Below are positions 47,113 through 57,886 of a stretch of 64,000 nt of DNA, piece by piece. The stretch's first letter is position 1; each line of letters begins with the position of its first letter. Both the position numbers and the translations under genes were made by a program. The DNA is from Bradysia coprophila (Eukaryota > Arthropoda > Insecta > Diptera > Sciaridae), in NCBI RefSeq assembly GCF_014529535.1, contig NC_050738.1:1302001-1366000 (forward strand), given 5' to 3'. The notes beneath the pieces are model-generated. The model worked only from the letters and a program-made list of their open reading frames with translations, made no database searches and had not been told where the DNA came from.

Positions 47113-47919
47113 TTATAACATTTGCTTCATACCACGCTTAAGCGAACCATCGCTTATGCATTTAAGAATTTTCGCACTCGATTCGCATCGATCTTTGTCC
47201 GTTACCGCTTTACATTCGTCTAAAACTTCCTTCATATTGGCTATGGCTTTTTCATCTTTACTTTCTGCTGCATAAACTTTCATCACGGCGTCCACATTAA
47301 GTTGGTTGTCAGTAGTCATCTGAAGTGTTATCGATTATTATTTTTTTGAGTTGGTGGGCTAGTTCTCACCATTCCCATTTGTTCTCCAGCGCAAGCTTCC
47401 AAACATTTCACAATTGTTGGTTTCGGCTCAGTTCCACTTTTCCACATTTCCATATCGGCGTCTGTAGCTTTCTCTTTAGCTTTGCAAAATTCGCTGATTT
47501 TGTCCATTTCTGCATTGTCGCAGAGCTGCGGTTTTTATCGCAGAAAGAAATGAGTTTAGTTTTTGAAAAGTAAATTAATGAAAATTGCAAGACGGAGTAA
47601 CATTTTTCTGATCAAGACGTTCTCTACATCGATTTCTAACCATTAAGCCATTTTGGCTCATTTCTGTACAAATAGAGAAAAGTGTAGTAGACAACACGAT
47701 CTACACGTTCCCCTATTTGCACAAAAATGAACCACCATCGCGTTACGGTTAAAAGTCGATTTGAAGAATGTTTTGGCCAGAAATATGTCTAGCTCCAAGT
47801 TGGCTAGTGACGGTCAAAATTAATAGGAAAATATTAATTTTTGATAAGTATACCACATTGCCACAAAAACCAATCAAGAAAACTGCAACAACAGCAACGA
47901 CTTTATTTAATTTCATCAT
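47113..47919 (-). CDS. Odorant-binding protein, classic six-cysteine type
   Basis: Secreted carrier of small hydrophobic ligands, in antennae or other tissues. Exons, 5' to 3': 47919-47854, 47525-47370, 47319-47113; 429 nt, 142 residues, all phase 0. Exon 1 is the signal peptide (MMKLNKVVAVVAVFLIGFCG). The PBP/GOBP pattern is clear: C1 in EFCKAK, 26 residues to C2, then CLEAC (C2-x3-C3), C4 in DEC, then C5-x8-C6 (CESSAKILKC). One extra cysteine (LCDN) lies near the mature N end. Either of two adjacent ATGs could be the start. A poly(A) signal is at 47073-47068. Intron 1 holds an inverted-repeat element. A partial duplicate of its exon 2 / intron 1 junction lies near 50.2 kb. Confidence 0.92.
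47601..47796. mobile_element. Foldback MITE in OBP intron 1
   Basis: TAACATTTTTCTGATCAAGA at the left is imperfectly mirrored at the right (TTTGGCCAGAAATATGT), and TTTGGCTCATTTCTGTACAA is mirrored by GCACAAAAATGAACCACC. It shares layout with the element at 57135-57337 and probably belongs to the same family. Confidence 0.55.
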
Positions 47920-48210
47920 TTTGATCTATGACGACCGATGTGCGATAACAATCAAAAGCTTTACACAAAATATTCTTCGGCACTCGTATTTATATTTATG
48001 TTCAGACGGATGTGGTCTAATGACACTTTTTGCAAAAAATTACTTTCGATTCAACGGAAGTTTTTATTCAAATGAAAATACGTTTTTGTGGCTTTTTTTT
48101 TAATTTAATTGGACCTGACAAAGCACTTTGGCCTTTGGAGCTTTTGGAACTGATGATGTAAAATATTGTAGAGCATCAGGTTCAAGGTATTTGTTTATGT
48201 AACTCTGTTG

Positions 48211-48250
48211 TAAGTAAATATGACCTATAACCATAGGTCATATTTACTTA
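48211..48250. repeat. Perfect 18-bp hairpin with 4-base loop
   Basis: TAAGTAAATATGACCTAT, loop AACC, then the exact reverse complement ATAGGTCATATTTACTTA. It stands alone in a gene-free stretch. Confidence 0.85.
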
Positions 48251-48740
48251 GATTTTGCAAATTTTTTGTTCGAGGGGTAACTCACTTTGATTTAATAAAA
48301 ATGAAAACAATGATTTATAAATCACTGGTTGACCATGCTAAATCGGGTTAATCAAAAAAAGTGTTTTTTTTAACAATAGGAGTGGATTCAAACATATGAA
48401 ACGTTTTTTCTGTGGAGATTGTTCGTACGCAACATTTCTACTCCTGTTCTAGCCTGTCACAGACGGAAAGCATATTAACAGTTACTTAACGAAGATTTTC
48501 AGAGATTGATTTCAGAAATCTTTTACTTCATTTGTTTTGAACATGCTTTTTGCTATATAAGACCTCATAGTCAGAGCTTGTCGTTTATTATTGCTGTCGT
48601 TGTCGATAACAGATGACAGGCTATGTAATGTATTTCCTTTAATAAACGATACGATAGTTCACCTGTTTATCGATAACGATCAAATAAAAAACCATGGAAC
48701 GTTGGGAAATGTTTTCAATACGTTCCAAATTCATTTTGTT

Positions 48741-49005
48741 CAAGACTTATATCACTGAGTTTGATTTTTATAAGGGCAATTCTCCAAATTACACTTTGAA
48801 TCAATTCAGCTGATGTTTTCAATCCACCTCAGACTCGCGAATCCGATAAAAATTATTAATTAAAATAAATGGACTGACACTTAGTTACAGACTAAAACGA
48901 TTTTCAGAACAAAAAACAACTGATCGACTACACACAGTATGTACGCAATACTGCGATGATTGCAGGAATGATTCAGTTCGTTACACCGACTGTCCAGTAT
49001 GTATG
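48741..49005 (+). repeat. Dispersed repeat, second copy at 60369-60607
   Basis: The two regions agree closely over about 250 bases in the same orientation, including CACTGAGTTTGATTTTTATA, CAATCCACCTCAG, GACTGACACTTAGTTACAGA and TACACCGACTGTCCAGTAT. No ends or coding capacity recognised. Confidence 0.8.
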
Positions 49006-49279
49006 TGAAGTACTGGCGAACTTGAACCTGCGAATTCTACAATAGAGTATTATGATGAAAGAGAAAGACATATTTTGACAAGTACCCCAAGGTAAGTTAT
49101 AATAAACTGGTCGTCGGTCTTCTCACTCACATTGTAACATGTTGAAAGAGAAGCTAATACTTTGACAAACACCCCGAGGCAAGTTATAAATTAAATAGTC
49201 TTCGGTTCTCTCGATCTCGCTCCGGATAATAGTCCGGTCGTTGTGACAATCATTTTACATGACTTTCTACTGAGGAAAG

Positions 49280-49528
49280 TTCCAAAAATTCGCAGTTTCA
49301 AACCTGCCAAAAATCCAACTCCTTGCAGTTTGTAAAAGGATGAATAAAGTAGGAAAAAACCAAACTTCTTCCTTAAACAGAATTCATCCTTCAGTTAGAA
49401 CAAACTAAATTCCTTCCTTACACAGTTTGCAAAAGGATGAATTCAGTTGGATCAAACCAAACTCCTTCCTTACACAGTTTGTAGAAGGATGCATTAAGTG
49501 GGAACAAACCAAACAAGTTCCTTACACC
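49280..49528. repeat. Tandem repeat of about 60-bp units (CCTTACACAGTTTG)
   Basis: Units contain AACCAAACTCCTTCCTTAC, CAGTTTG and AAAGGATGAATT, repeated about four times with drift. The last unit is interrupted by the hAT-type element at 49529. Confidence 0.7.
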
Positions 49529-50181
49529 TAGGGTTACCATTCGTCCTCTATTTAGAGGACATGTTCTCTTCTTTCATCTCGTTCTTCTTTTTTACAAAAA
49601 TTCTAAGAACATCACTGTTTTGAAGAAGACGTCGTCTTTGTCCTCTTTTTTTCAGCTCATACCTAAAGAACGGAAAATTTTCGTTGCGCGGATTTAACTA
49701 ATAATCTTCTCTGTCAGAGAATCTCTGAACGGTAATACAACGAAATCTTCATCACAAAAAAAAAATTCGCTCGCTCCGCTCGCATTCTTTACCACATCAT
49801 TTTTTCATACATTAAAGTAAAAGTTATTCATTTTACAAGAACGGCGTAGCGTTGTGTGAGATACCGAATATCACGCAAGGATAAGGTAAAACGAAGTCTG
49901 TATTCAGGTAATATGGTGTGGATGTTATCACTGAGAAGGAATCCAAAAGAATATCAGGAAGATTTCAATGTATATTGTACGCAGACTTTTTTGTTTTTAG
50001 CATGAACTGGTGTAAATTACACAATAGTTGCACAAAGAGCATGTACAGTTGCTCTAATTCCGTGTCAGAAATTCACTTTTCGTCCTCTTTTTTGAATGTG
50101 AAGGCGTCCTCTTTTTGTCCTTTTTTTGATGCCGAAATGTCCTCGTTTTCAAAATTGAAAAATGGGAACCCTACTTACACC
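49521..50181. mobile_element. hAT-type MITE, 645 bp, 8-bp target duplication
   Basis: The element spans 49529-50173. The ends TAGGGTTACCATTCGTCCTC and AAATGGGAACCCTA are inverted over about 13 bases. Perfect CTTACACC duplications lie outside (49521-49528, 50174-50181). Inside are many TCCTCTTTTT words near both ends. No transposase frame is evident. Confidence 0.9.
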
Positions 50182-50250
50182 GTATTATCGGGGAGCTGCG
50201 GTTTTTATCGCAAAAGAAATGAGTTTAGTTTCTGAACAATGATTATACCA
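50182..50250 (-). pseudogene. Relic of a duplicated odorant-binding protein gene
   Basis: GAGCTGCGGTTTTTATCGCA and AGAAATGAGTTTAGTTT match the intron 1 / exon 2 junction of the OBP gene (47512-47575), minus strand. Only a few codons of exon 2 remain (LPDNT in place of LCDNA) before the hAT-type element. The rest of the exon is not found on the other side of the insert, so this is a truncated duplicate. Confidence 0.7.
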
Positions 50251-51012
50251 AAGTAAATGACTCTATTTAATGGTAAATCACTGGTTAACCATTACATGAT
50301 AAAGCATCCTTTAAACATCCTTTAAAAACGGTGGAACGTTGGACAATATTTTCACTAGCTCTCCCATGCGAAATTTAGCAATTTGTCCATTGCAAAATTG
50401 ATTCGATTACATGTGTAGAAATTGAGCATCTGAGTGAGTATGGTAAAACCATTAAACTCATATCGATTAAATGGATTTATCACCGTTTGCTCATTAATAT
50501 AATTTCAATGTTCCAGTTATAGTATTTCGGCTGTAAATTCTGTCAACTGGACCAGGTTCAGGTTCATCTGCAACGATGGCTAGTACAGGATTTTGTCATA
50601 CTATGACATTTTGGCAAGACTGTGCTGCAATCTAGAACCGGACCGTAACACCGAGTAAGTATATAGAAACTTCCGATGAATATCTATTCTAGCTTCTATT
50701 TACTTAATAAATTTGAATGAACTGGAAGGTAGAGTAAAATGTTTCTAGCTCTAGCATCACCTTTAAATGTTTATAAATGTTTTAGAGACATGACATGGCT
50801 ATCTTCATTGGATTGTTAATTGAATGGTGATACGTTTACTCCATACTCCACACACATTTTCGATTGGACGAAAAGTGATAATATCCATGGTTTTAAGTAT
50901 ACAATACCAGTTTCATCGAAGCCGTGAAAATTGATAGGTAAGTTTCTTAAACCACACAAAACAAAGACAAAAAATTAACCAGAATTTGCAATTGCAGGCC
51001 ACATTTTGGCGG

Positions 51013-51180
51013 ATGCTATTCGGTTTACCAATTGCTAACGTAGAAATACAGGTACAGCGTGCGAGTGATGCTGACAGCGGAGATAGCACTCTATTATTTG
51101 ATCCTGTACAAAAGTCAAACGAATTGGTTGGAGTAGATGCAACCGACAGTTCTGACACATCCGGATCAACAGCACTATGA
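51013..51180 (+). CDS. Small hypothetical acidic peptide
   Basis: A 55-residue frame from ATG (MLFGLPIANVEI) is rich in Ser, Asp and Thr (VDATDSSDTSGSTAL). A splice acceptor (TTGCAG) ends at 50997, just upstream, and donors of consensus type lie at 50655 and 50937, suggesting a spliced transcript. I find no continuous coding path through the putative upstream exons. It could be a short protein, a non-coding RNA or chance. Family not recognised. Confidence 0.3.
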   Translation: MLFGLPIANVEIQVQRASDADSGDSTLLFDPVQKSNELVGVDATDSSDTSGSTAL

Positions 51181-51189
51181 AAAACAGCG

Positions 51190-52990
51190 GTCTATATAAA
51201 ATTCGATTCGATGTTTGATTGCTACTCCGATTTGATTGTTGTTTCTGGGTGTTGAGTCTTTAATTTCAATTTTTCGTTTATTTTCCTATCGGATCTTCGG
51301 ATCACTTTCCTAAGAGCATAGGAATAATCTGTAACGGCTACTGATCGATCATCAAACCAAAATCCTGATTATTGAAGATTGGCTTCCCAATAATTTTCCA
51401 GTGTCTCGGTCAATTGCACAGTTTACAACCTAATGTCCTTAAATCATATAATTTAAAAAAAATCAACCTTGTATTGTTGCACAAAGTAAATAAAAGTCTG
51501 GTATTGTATATTTGTCATTATCATAAAATCCATAAAAACTCTATGTACAATTTATTTCAATTATAAAAAAAATGTTTTAACTTTTTCGTTTATAAATATT
51601 AGTTTATGAGAGCTGTAATGTTGTAGGTTATTGTAAAGTTTTGCGTTTTGTAGGTTATTGTAGTATAGCTGAGATTTCATTTATTTGTCGCATCTGTGCT
51701 CCGAGTACAGATTACGTAACAGGTCATATTTAATGGTAAATAAATTTGTAAAAAAAAAAAAATTAAATAAAAAAGATCACTGGAGGCACTGTATATATAG
51801 TCCGTTGTAGATGAGCCCAATGTTAGTTTGTTTATTGATTTTATAAGTTCACATAAAAGGAAGCCCAATGCAGAAAGATCATTGCTTTTTACGTATTTTC
51901 CTGATTTTTGTCGACTTGCCAGTGCTTCAATTTGTAAAAAAAACACCGAGAAACAATGGAAAAGACGCGTTTAGTACAAAAAGAAAAAACAAAGGAATTT
52001 TCGGCCTTGCATTCTAAGTAACGGATTGGTCCTATTTCTAAACACTTTCTAAAAAAGTGGAATATTAGACAGAGATGGTGAAGACAAGCAAGCCATCAAT
52101 CGATTCGATATCTGCTAAGTTTTTAATGACTTAGGGGTCAGTGCCGGATTGGCCCTATGGGCGTTCGGGCGATTCCCGAAGGGCCTTTTGATTTTTGTAT
52201 GGATAAATGACGACGAAGGGCTTTTTGAAAAATTTCTCCATACAACGCCCGAAGGGCTTTTTTGAGCCAGTTCGGCATTGCTTAGGGTCCATTTGAGTAG
52301 AGTTAAAACTTGAAATCAGTGTTGAATATCGAATATATATGTTTCGTCCATTGCTTCATAGAAATCTTAGTTACTTCGTCTAAATAAAAATTCGAGCTAA
52401 ACAGATTCAATACGAAGAACAAACATTCCACTCCATGGATGACAGCGACCGATTTGTTTTCAAGTTGAGGTGTTTCCGTTAGTCTCTTTTCATGATTATT
52501 TCTCCCAAACATCACTTTCAAACTAAAAATTTAGCGCTTAGACTGTTAGAATGTAACCGAATTTTCACTGTGTTAGCCTTGCGTGTGTTCTCTATTTTGA
52601 GGGATAAACAACTCCGGAGTTCAAGCTCCGTTCAAATTCAAAAAATCATGTCACACCCGTTCTGGAAGTCATTTACCCCTCGGTATTAAGGCTATTTGAT
52701 TGGATATTATTGAACAAAAAAAAATTTAAAAGAAAATTGCCTCTAAAATGCAAGACCCTAGCACGTTGATTGCTTTTGATTATTATTACCACCAAGTTCC
52801 ATTATGGGACTCAGTTTTTGTACTTTTACTCCTAAAGTGAAAAATAAAATCAACCGAGAAAAGGATAGTCGTTAACTTACATCAACCCAATCCCATATTT
52901 ATATCTAACGTTACCGTAATATCAATAAAACATTTTGATTGAATTAGAGAGTAGAAGTGGTGGACCTATGCTAACACTGTGTCGTATTTA
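51190..52990. other. Gene-free stretch
   Basis: No gene recognised. At 52148-52270 a GC-richer patch has CCCGAAGGGCCTTTTG and CGCCCGAAGGGCTTTTTTG in the same orientation, separated by about 70 bases, probably part of a short repeat. Confidence 0.4.
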
Positions 52991-53002
52991 TCCCACTCCC
53001 AC

Positions 53003-56000
53003 TTACTGATGAGTGCACTTGTCTTTACCTTTCTTCTTCTTATTATTGTCAAGTGAAATATTTCGTCGAGTTCCCTGAATCGGCATGTACGGCGGAGGCA
53101 CCGCACTCGAGCTCTGATCCAAAAAATCTGGCAAATTTGTCGCCGGATTATGTTGGGCAATACTGTTCGGCGTTGTTGGACTTCCCTTCGATTCGACGTA
53201 CGTGGGATCGATAACTGTAGCAATATTGCCCAATTCGTCGCGATCGGGTTTCGGTGGCCTTGGCGGCTGATGAGGCCGATTCAGGTGTCGAATATCTAAA
53301 TTGTTCGGCCGTTTCGGACCATTATATTCGACGTCATTGATCGGTCGTTCATACATATCGTCGTCGTAGCGATGATTTGCCGGCTGTTTACTGCCGGATG
53401 AAGTCGGACTGCGGCTTGTTGATCGGATTAGATCCACCGGGTTCGAATAGTTGGCATCGTACAGATTCACAGCATCTTGGTAGTACATGTGTTGGGCCTG
53501 AGTTTGATGCACATTTCCGTCGCGGTTGGGATGAGTTGATTTGGAGCCGTCATTGTTTGCTATAAGATCGATTGGATCAGAATACGAATCTCCATCCAGC
53601 TCGGAATGGGTTCTTGAATGAGTCGAGCTGGCGTTTTCTGATTCTTCTTGTTTTTGCTGAAGTTTTCGTTGGCGTGCTCGCTCCTTAGCCCGTTTAGCTT
53701 TAGCTCTTTCCTATGGGAATACCATCAGGTGTTAGTACAGCTGTTCTCTTTCAACAATTTAATGAATTTTACCCTTTCTTGCAGCATTCTAGCCAATTCC
53801 TTATCCTGGGCTTCCATTGCAACTAGCCGATCCTGTTCTTCGAACGTCAAATTTTTATTTTCCTGTTGCTGCAGGAGACGGGCAAATTCCTGAAAATAAA
53901 GTTTCCTTAGAATCTACAGGCATTTCAATAAAGAACAAAAAAAACATTCGACCAACCTCATCCCGCTCCTGTTGTGCGATTCTGCGATCTATCTCGATTA
54001 TTTCATCGGCCGGTACTCCCAACTCTTGCATAGCCTTGATCCTATCCACATTCCCATTGTTACCTTGACGATTTACATTCAATTCCACATCTTCACCACC
54101 TTGGGCACCATCACAATGATCATCCGCTTCATAGTTTCCCATGATCTGGTCATATTTTTCCAGCGACAACCTTTCAAATTGTGCTCTTGTCGAATCGGAC
54201 TGGTTTTTCATTCGTTTAAAAGCATCCGTTTGTTTTAACATTTCGTGTTGCTTGTCGGTTCTTTCTGGACGAACTGGAGGTGCTTCATTAGAAACGGATT
54301 GCGAGTGGCCAATGTGTTGATGAGTGCGTATAGAACTGTTCTCATAGTGATCAGGTGATACTGTTCTATTCGGGTGTCGTTCAGTAGGTTCAGCGTTCGC
54401 ATATAGTGGTGGTGACGTATGTCCGGAAATTTTCGTTGGAGTTCTCTGGCGATAATTTTGATCGAAATGCGGCTGCGGTTTCTTCTCTGGAGTATGAGAC
54501 TGTAGATTTATGTGGTCGTAATGGTGATGCTGCTGTTCATTATAACCGGAAAGATCATAGTTCGGTTGTTGCGACTGTTGCGGCATCACTTGCGTGTATT
54601 GTGTCCTCGACGACGGTGATCGCTGTTGAATCAATTTCGCCGGTGGATTACTCAAGTCCAACGAAACGTAATTCAGACGTGAGTTTGTGGGTGAAGGTGA
54701 TATCGGAGAATCTTCGACAACTGTTGGTGAATACTGTTGTATGTTTGCCTTTTTCGGAGAGACATTTGGTGGAATTAAATCATTCGGTGACATGGGCGGC
54801 ATTCCAACACGTTTGTCACTGAACAATTCCTTTTGCAGTTTTCTGGCCATTTTTTCATTTTCCGCTGCTTGGTGGCGCTGTTCGATTTCCATTTCGGCTT
54901 TCAACTTTTCGGCAAGCTCACGCGCTACCCGAGCGTCGGCTTCCTCTTGTTCATTGATCATTTGATGGTACAATGCTGCCTGTCGTTCGGCATTCTCTTT
55001 CTCTTTATTTTGTTCGTTGAGAGCGGTTGGGAAATCTTCTCGAACAGTTTGGTTTCTGTAGCGGTTGCCCTTATAGTGCTCGTTGACTGAAGTAACGCAC
55101 ATAAAACAAAGAACTTTTTAATGGTCGAATGTTGGGTCGAATTTAAAGTTTAGAAAACTCACTCTCTTGTGACTGCAAATGATGAGCCAGGGCGTTGTCC
55201 TCGTGAACTCTCCATTCCTTGCATACTAGAAAATTTAATAGAGATTTCATTTAGTAATAATTCTCAGAACGATGTGTGTGGACTGTATACTACGGAAACA
55301 GCCCAGACTCGACGATCTACGCAGTGACTTCATATGAAAATATTTCCCGGTCTGACTCAGTTCGCTACAAATCGGACAAAAACTCTGGGCTTCATCGCTA
55401 CATTGTGATATTTCTAATCTCCAGTTTCATGTCCACTCTACGGCGTAGAATGCCCATACCGCCCATACACATACGCTTCATACAAATTGAAATTCTTAAT
55501 GTTGCTGGTTTGACCTTGCTCTCGCACATAATTTTATCGTTGTTTCATATCATCATTGTACACGCATACAGACTCACCCATGACCAACGATACAATCAGC
55601 GCGGATCGCAACGGTATAATATACAACACATCTTAGCGCTTAAGAAAACCGAAAGAAAGTAAAAATTTCATTTTCAAAATCATTTAATTGCTTGACTTGC
55701 CAAGCGAGTCTCTTTGTAAGGAATTTCAAAACAATCTTTTTGTCAAAACATTTTATCGTTAAATGACCCAGATGCGATTTGATCGTATGCATACCGATTA
55801 AATTTACAATAAAATGATACTGAAAACCGCTTGTGATGATGTTTTTTCCATACAAAAACACCGAAAAGTTTTGTTTTGATTTTTTGTTATTGTTTGGTTT
55901 TGCAATTTCACGGACACCCAAGGCATTGCGGTCAATTAATTTTATTAAAACAAATCATTTTAATTTCATGATTAACATTACTCACATCAGGTGGTATGTG

Positions 56001-56320
56001 TGTACCATGAACGTATAGAGCAGATAGGTATATTATACGATAGATGACCCTTTCGTTGGAACTCTTCTCTACGAATTACAACGTACATAATTACAGGAAA
56101 TTGTTTCTTTTTTCCCACAATGTATTAAAAAAAATATGAAGAAGAAAAATGAATGAAACGAACGAGTAATATCGAAGTTAAACTGTGTTCATGTCGCCTA
56201 TGACTGTGTCTCGGTAATCAGTCACACAATTTTTGACTCAGCCATTCCAATTAATTAATTTAATTAAAGTAAAAATTAACCTTCAGTAACCCGCCCGTTT
56301 TTTGGAAACGTATCCGTCAT
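53003..56320 (-). CDS. CCDC50-like coiled-coil protein
   Basis: CCDC50 (Ymer) binds ubiquitin and modulates EGF receptor and NF-kappaB signalling in mammals; the insect role is unclear. Exons, 5' to 3': 56320-56281, 55225-55163, 55086-53957, 53889-53773, 53710-53003; 2058 nt, 685 residues, in phase. Exon 1 (MTDTFPKNGRVTE) was found from the ATG and the phase-1 junction. The CCDC50 N-terminal domain is unmistakable: VCKEWRVHEDNALAHHLQSQ, HYKGNRYRNQTVREDFPTAL, then a charged coiled coil to about residue 140. The middle is Pro/Gln/Ser-rich and probably disordered. A second coiled coil lies in exon 4 and the start of exon 5. The C terminus is polybasic and ends KKKKGKDKCTHQ. It is longer than vertebrate CCDC50, mostly through the disordered middle. 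Confidence 0.88.
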
Positions 56321-56329
56321 GTCTTGGTG

Positions 56330-57130
56330 ATCTTTTTGATGTTGATGTTGCACAAATTCACATTCACAACACACGTATCACTTTTCTATCGTCTACTTAA
56401 TCGTACAATTCGTTTGCGAATGTTTTTATCATTTTTCACTGAAAAGAAAGTGTAAAATTTAAGAACTCGTTCACTCAATTCGGTTGAATAAATAGATTAT
56501 TTGCGAACACTTAACATAGAAGACCGTATAACACTTCATCGAATACTAATAAAAATTAAAAAATGCCAACGAAAGCGAACAAAAGATATCAAAGTTGTAC
56601 GAACAAGAGGAACAAAAGAAAAAGTCGAATAAGTTGACGTTTCAAAAAGTTTGTTATTTTATTTCAGTGCTCTCGCTCTATCTTTATCTCTCTCGGTTAC
56701 TTTTTTGCAAACAGATCCAAGAGCCACCGTTTCAGTTTTTTATCGTTTTAAAGTCGGTTGGTTTTGAGCGCGTAAGTGAAGTTACAATTTGAAATTACTA
56801 GAGTTCCTCAATTGAATCTGTTGTTACCATAATCATTTGAGCTCACGAACCAAACATGACGCTAATTATTTGAATCTTTGTTTTGTGTTTCTTACATCAG
56901 AGTTACGCTCGAGTTGATATGGTGGAACCAAAATTAATCGGCACACGAAATTTGCTTGTGGATCCAGATGTATTTTCATTTTCAACGCCTTGCGAAATTT
57001 TTCTTCAGCGCCCTTTTCGCATTTTATCATTGAGATTTAACAAACAGTCCGAGAGGCAGATATTCCTTAAAGAACACTGTGGTTAGTCAGTCAAACTTAG
57101 AAATTTCTTAAAGAAGAAATTACCTTATTA
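56330..57130. other. 5' flank of CCDC50-like gene, no other gene seen
   Basis: No coding sequence was recognised. It probably includes the CCDC50-like promoter on the minus strand. Confidence 0.35.
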
Positions 57131-57134
57131 CCAC

Positions 57135-57337
57135 TTAAATGTCAGTTTTTGGCCTACACATTCCTAAAATTGATTTTTGACCGTGAAGCCATGATGGCAC
57201 ATTTCTGGCCAAGTGGAGAAAAATGTGGAAGGCAGCATGATTTTTATCTTTCGCCATTTGACCGAAAATATGCCATCATGGCTTTTCACGGTAAAAAATC
57301 GATTTAAAGAATTTGTAGGCTAAAAATTGACATTTAA
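57135..57337. mobile_element. Foldback MITE with TTAA ends
   Basis: TTAAATGTCAGTTTTTGGCC at the left is mirrored by GGCTAAAAATTGACATTTAA at the right, and the mirror continues inward (GCCATGATGGCA / TGCCATCATGGC). TTAA at both outer ends would fit a piggyBac-type target duplication around ATGTCA termini. No coding sequence. Confidence 0.8.
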
Positions 57338-57886
57338 CCTTACCAGACCAGGTTGAAAGCGTTAATTCCAGCACACCAGGGCCCACTTTGACGGCCACGA
57401 GATGTCCCATCTGTGGGTCTGTCCCATAACAGATCTACCGTTTTTCGAGTTATCCTTCTAAAAACATTATGTAACCATGCAATGTCACAAACGTGCAACG
57501 ATCCACACGTCAACTTTGAAATGGAAGGATACAATTTTATATTGCCTGCCCCATGCGAAAGTTGACCATTACATGACAATTTGCCCCCAGCGAAAATGAT
57601 CCATTACATCAAGAATATTTTCGATTTTTTTCTATATTTCAAGCCACAAATATGTTGGAGTATGCTACGTAATACATTAAATCGGAAACAACCTTGGGAC
57701 TTGCTTCTGTAACTGTTTCAATGTCAGATACTGAACGTTACTGAAGTTTATCGTTCAAACGCCAGCGGTTTCACTTTAGTTTTTCTAGCAAGTTATATTC
57801 AATTCAGCTCAACTAATAACAGAAACACATTTATTCAAGTCTAATGTCAATTTTCAAATGGTTACACAGTTTTTATTCCTGTTTCT

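Noticed and set aside
50555-50937. Multi-exon coding gene upstream of the 51.0-kb peptide
   Set aside because: Good donors exist at 50655 and 50937, but every frame through the putative exons is interrupted, so only a non-coding or very short coding transcript is possible.
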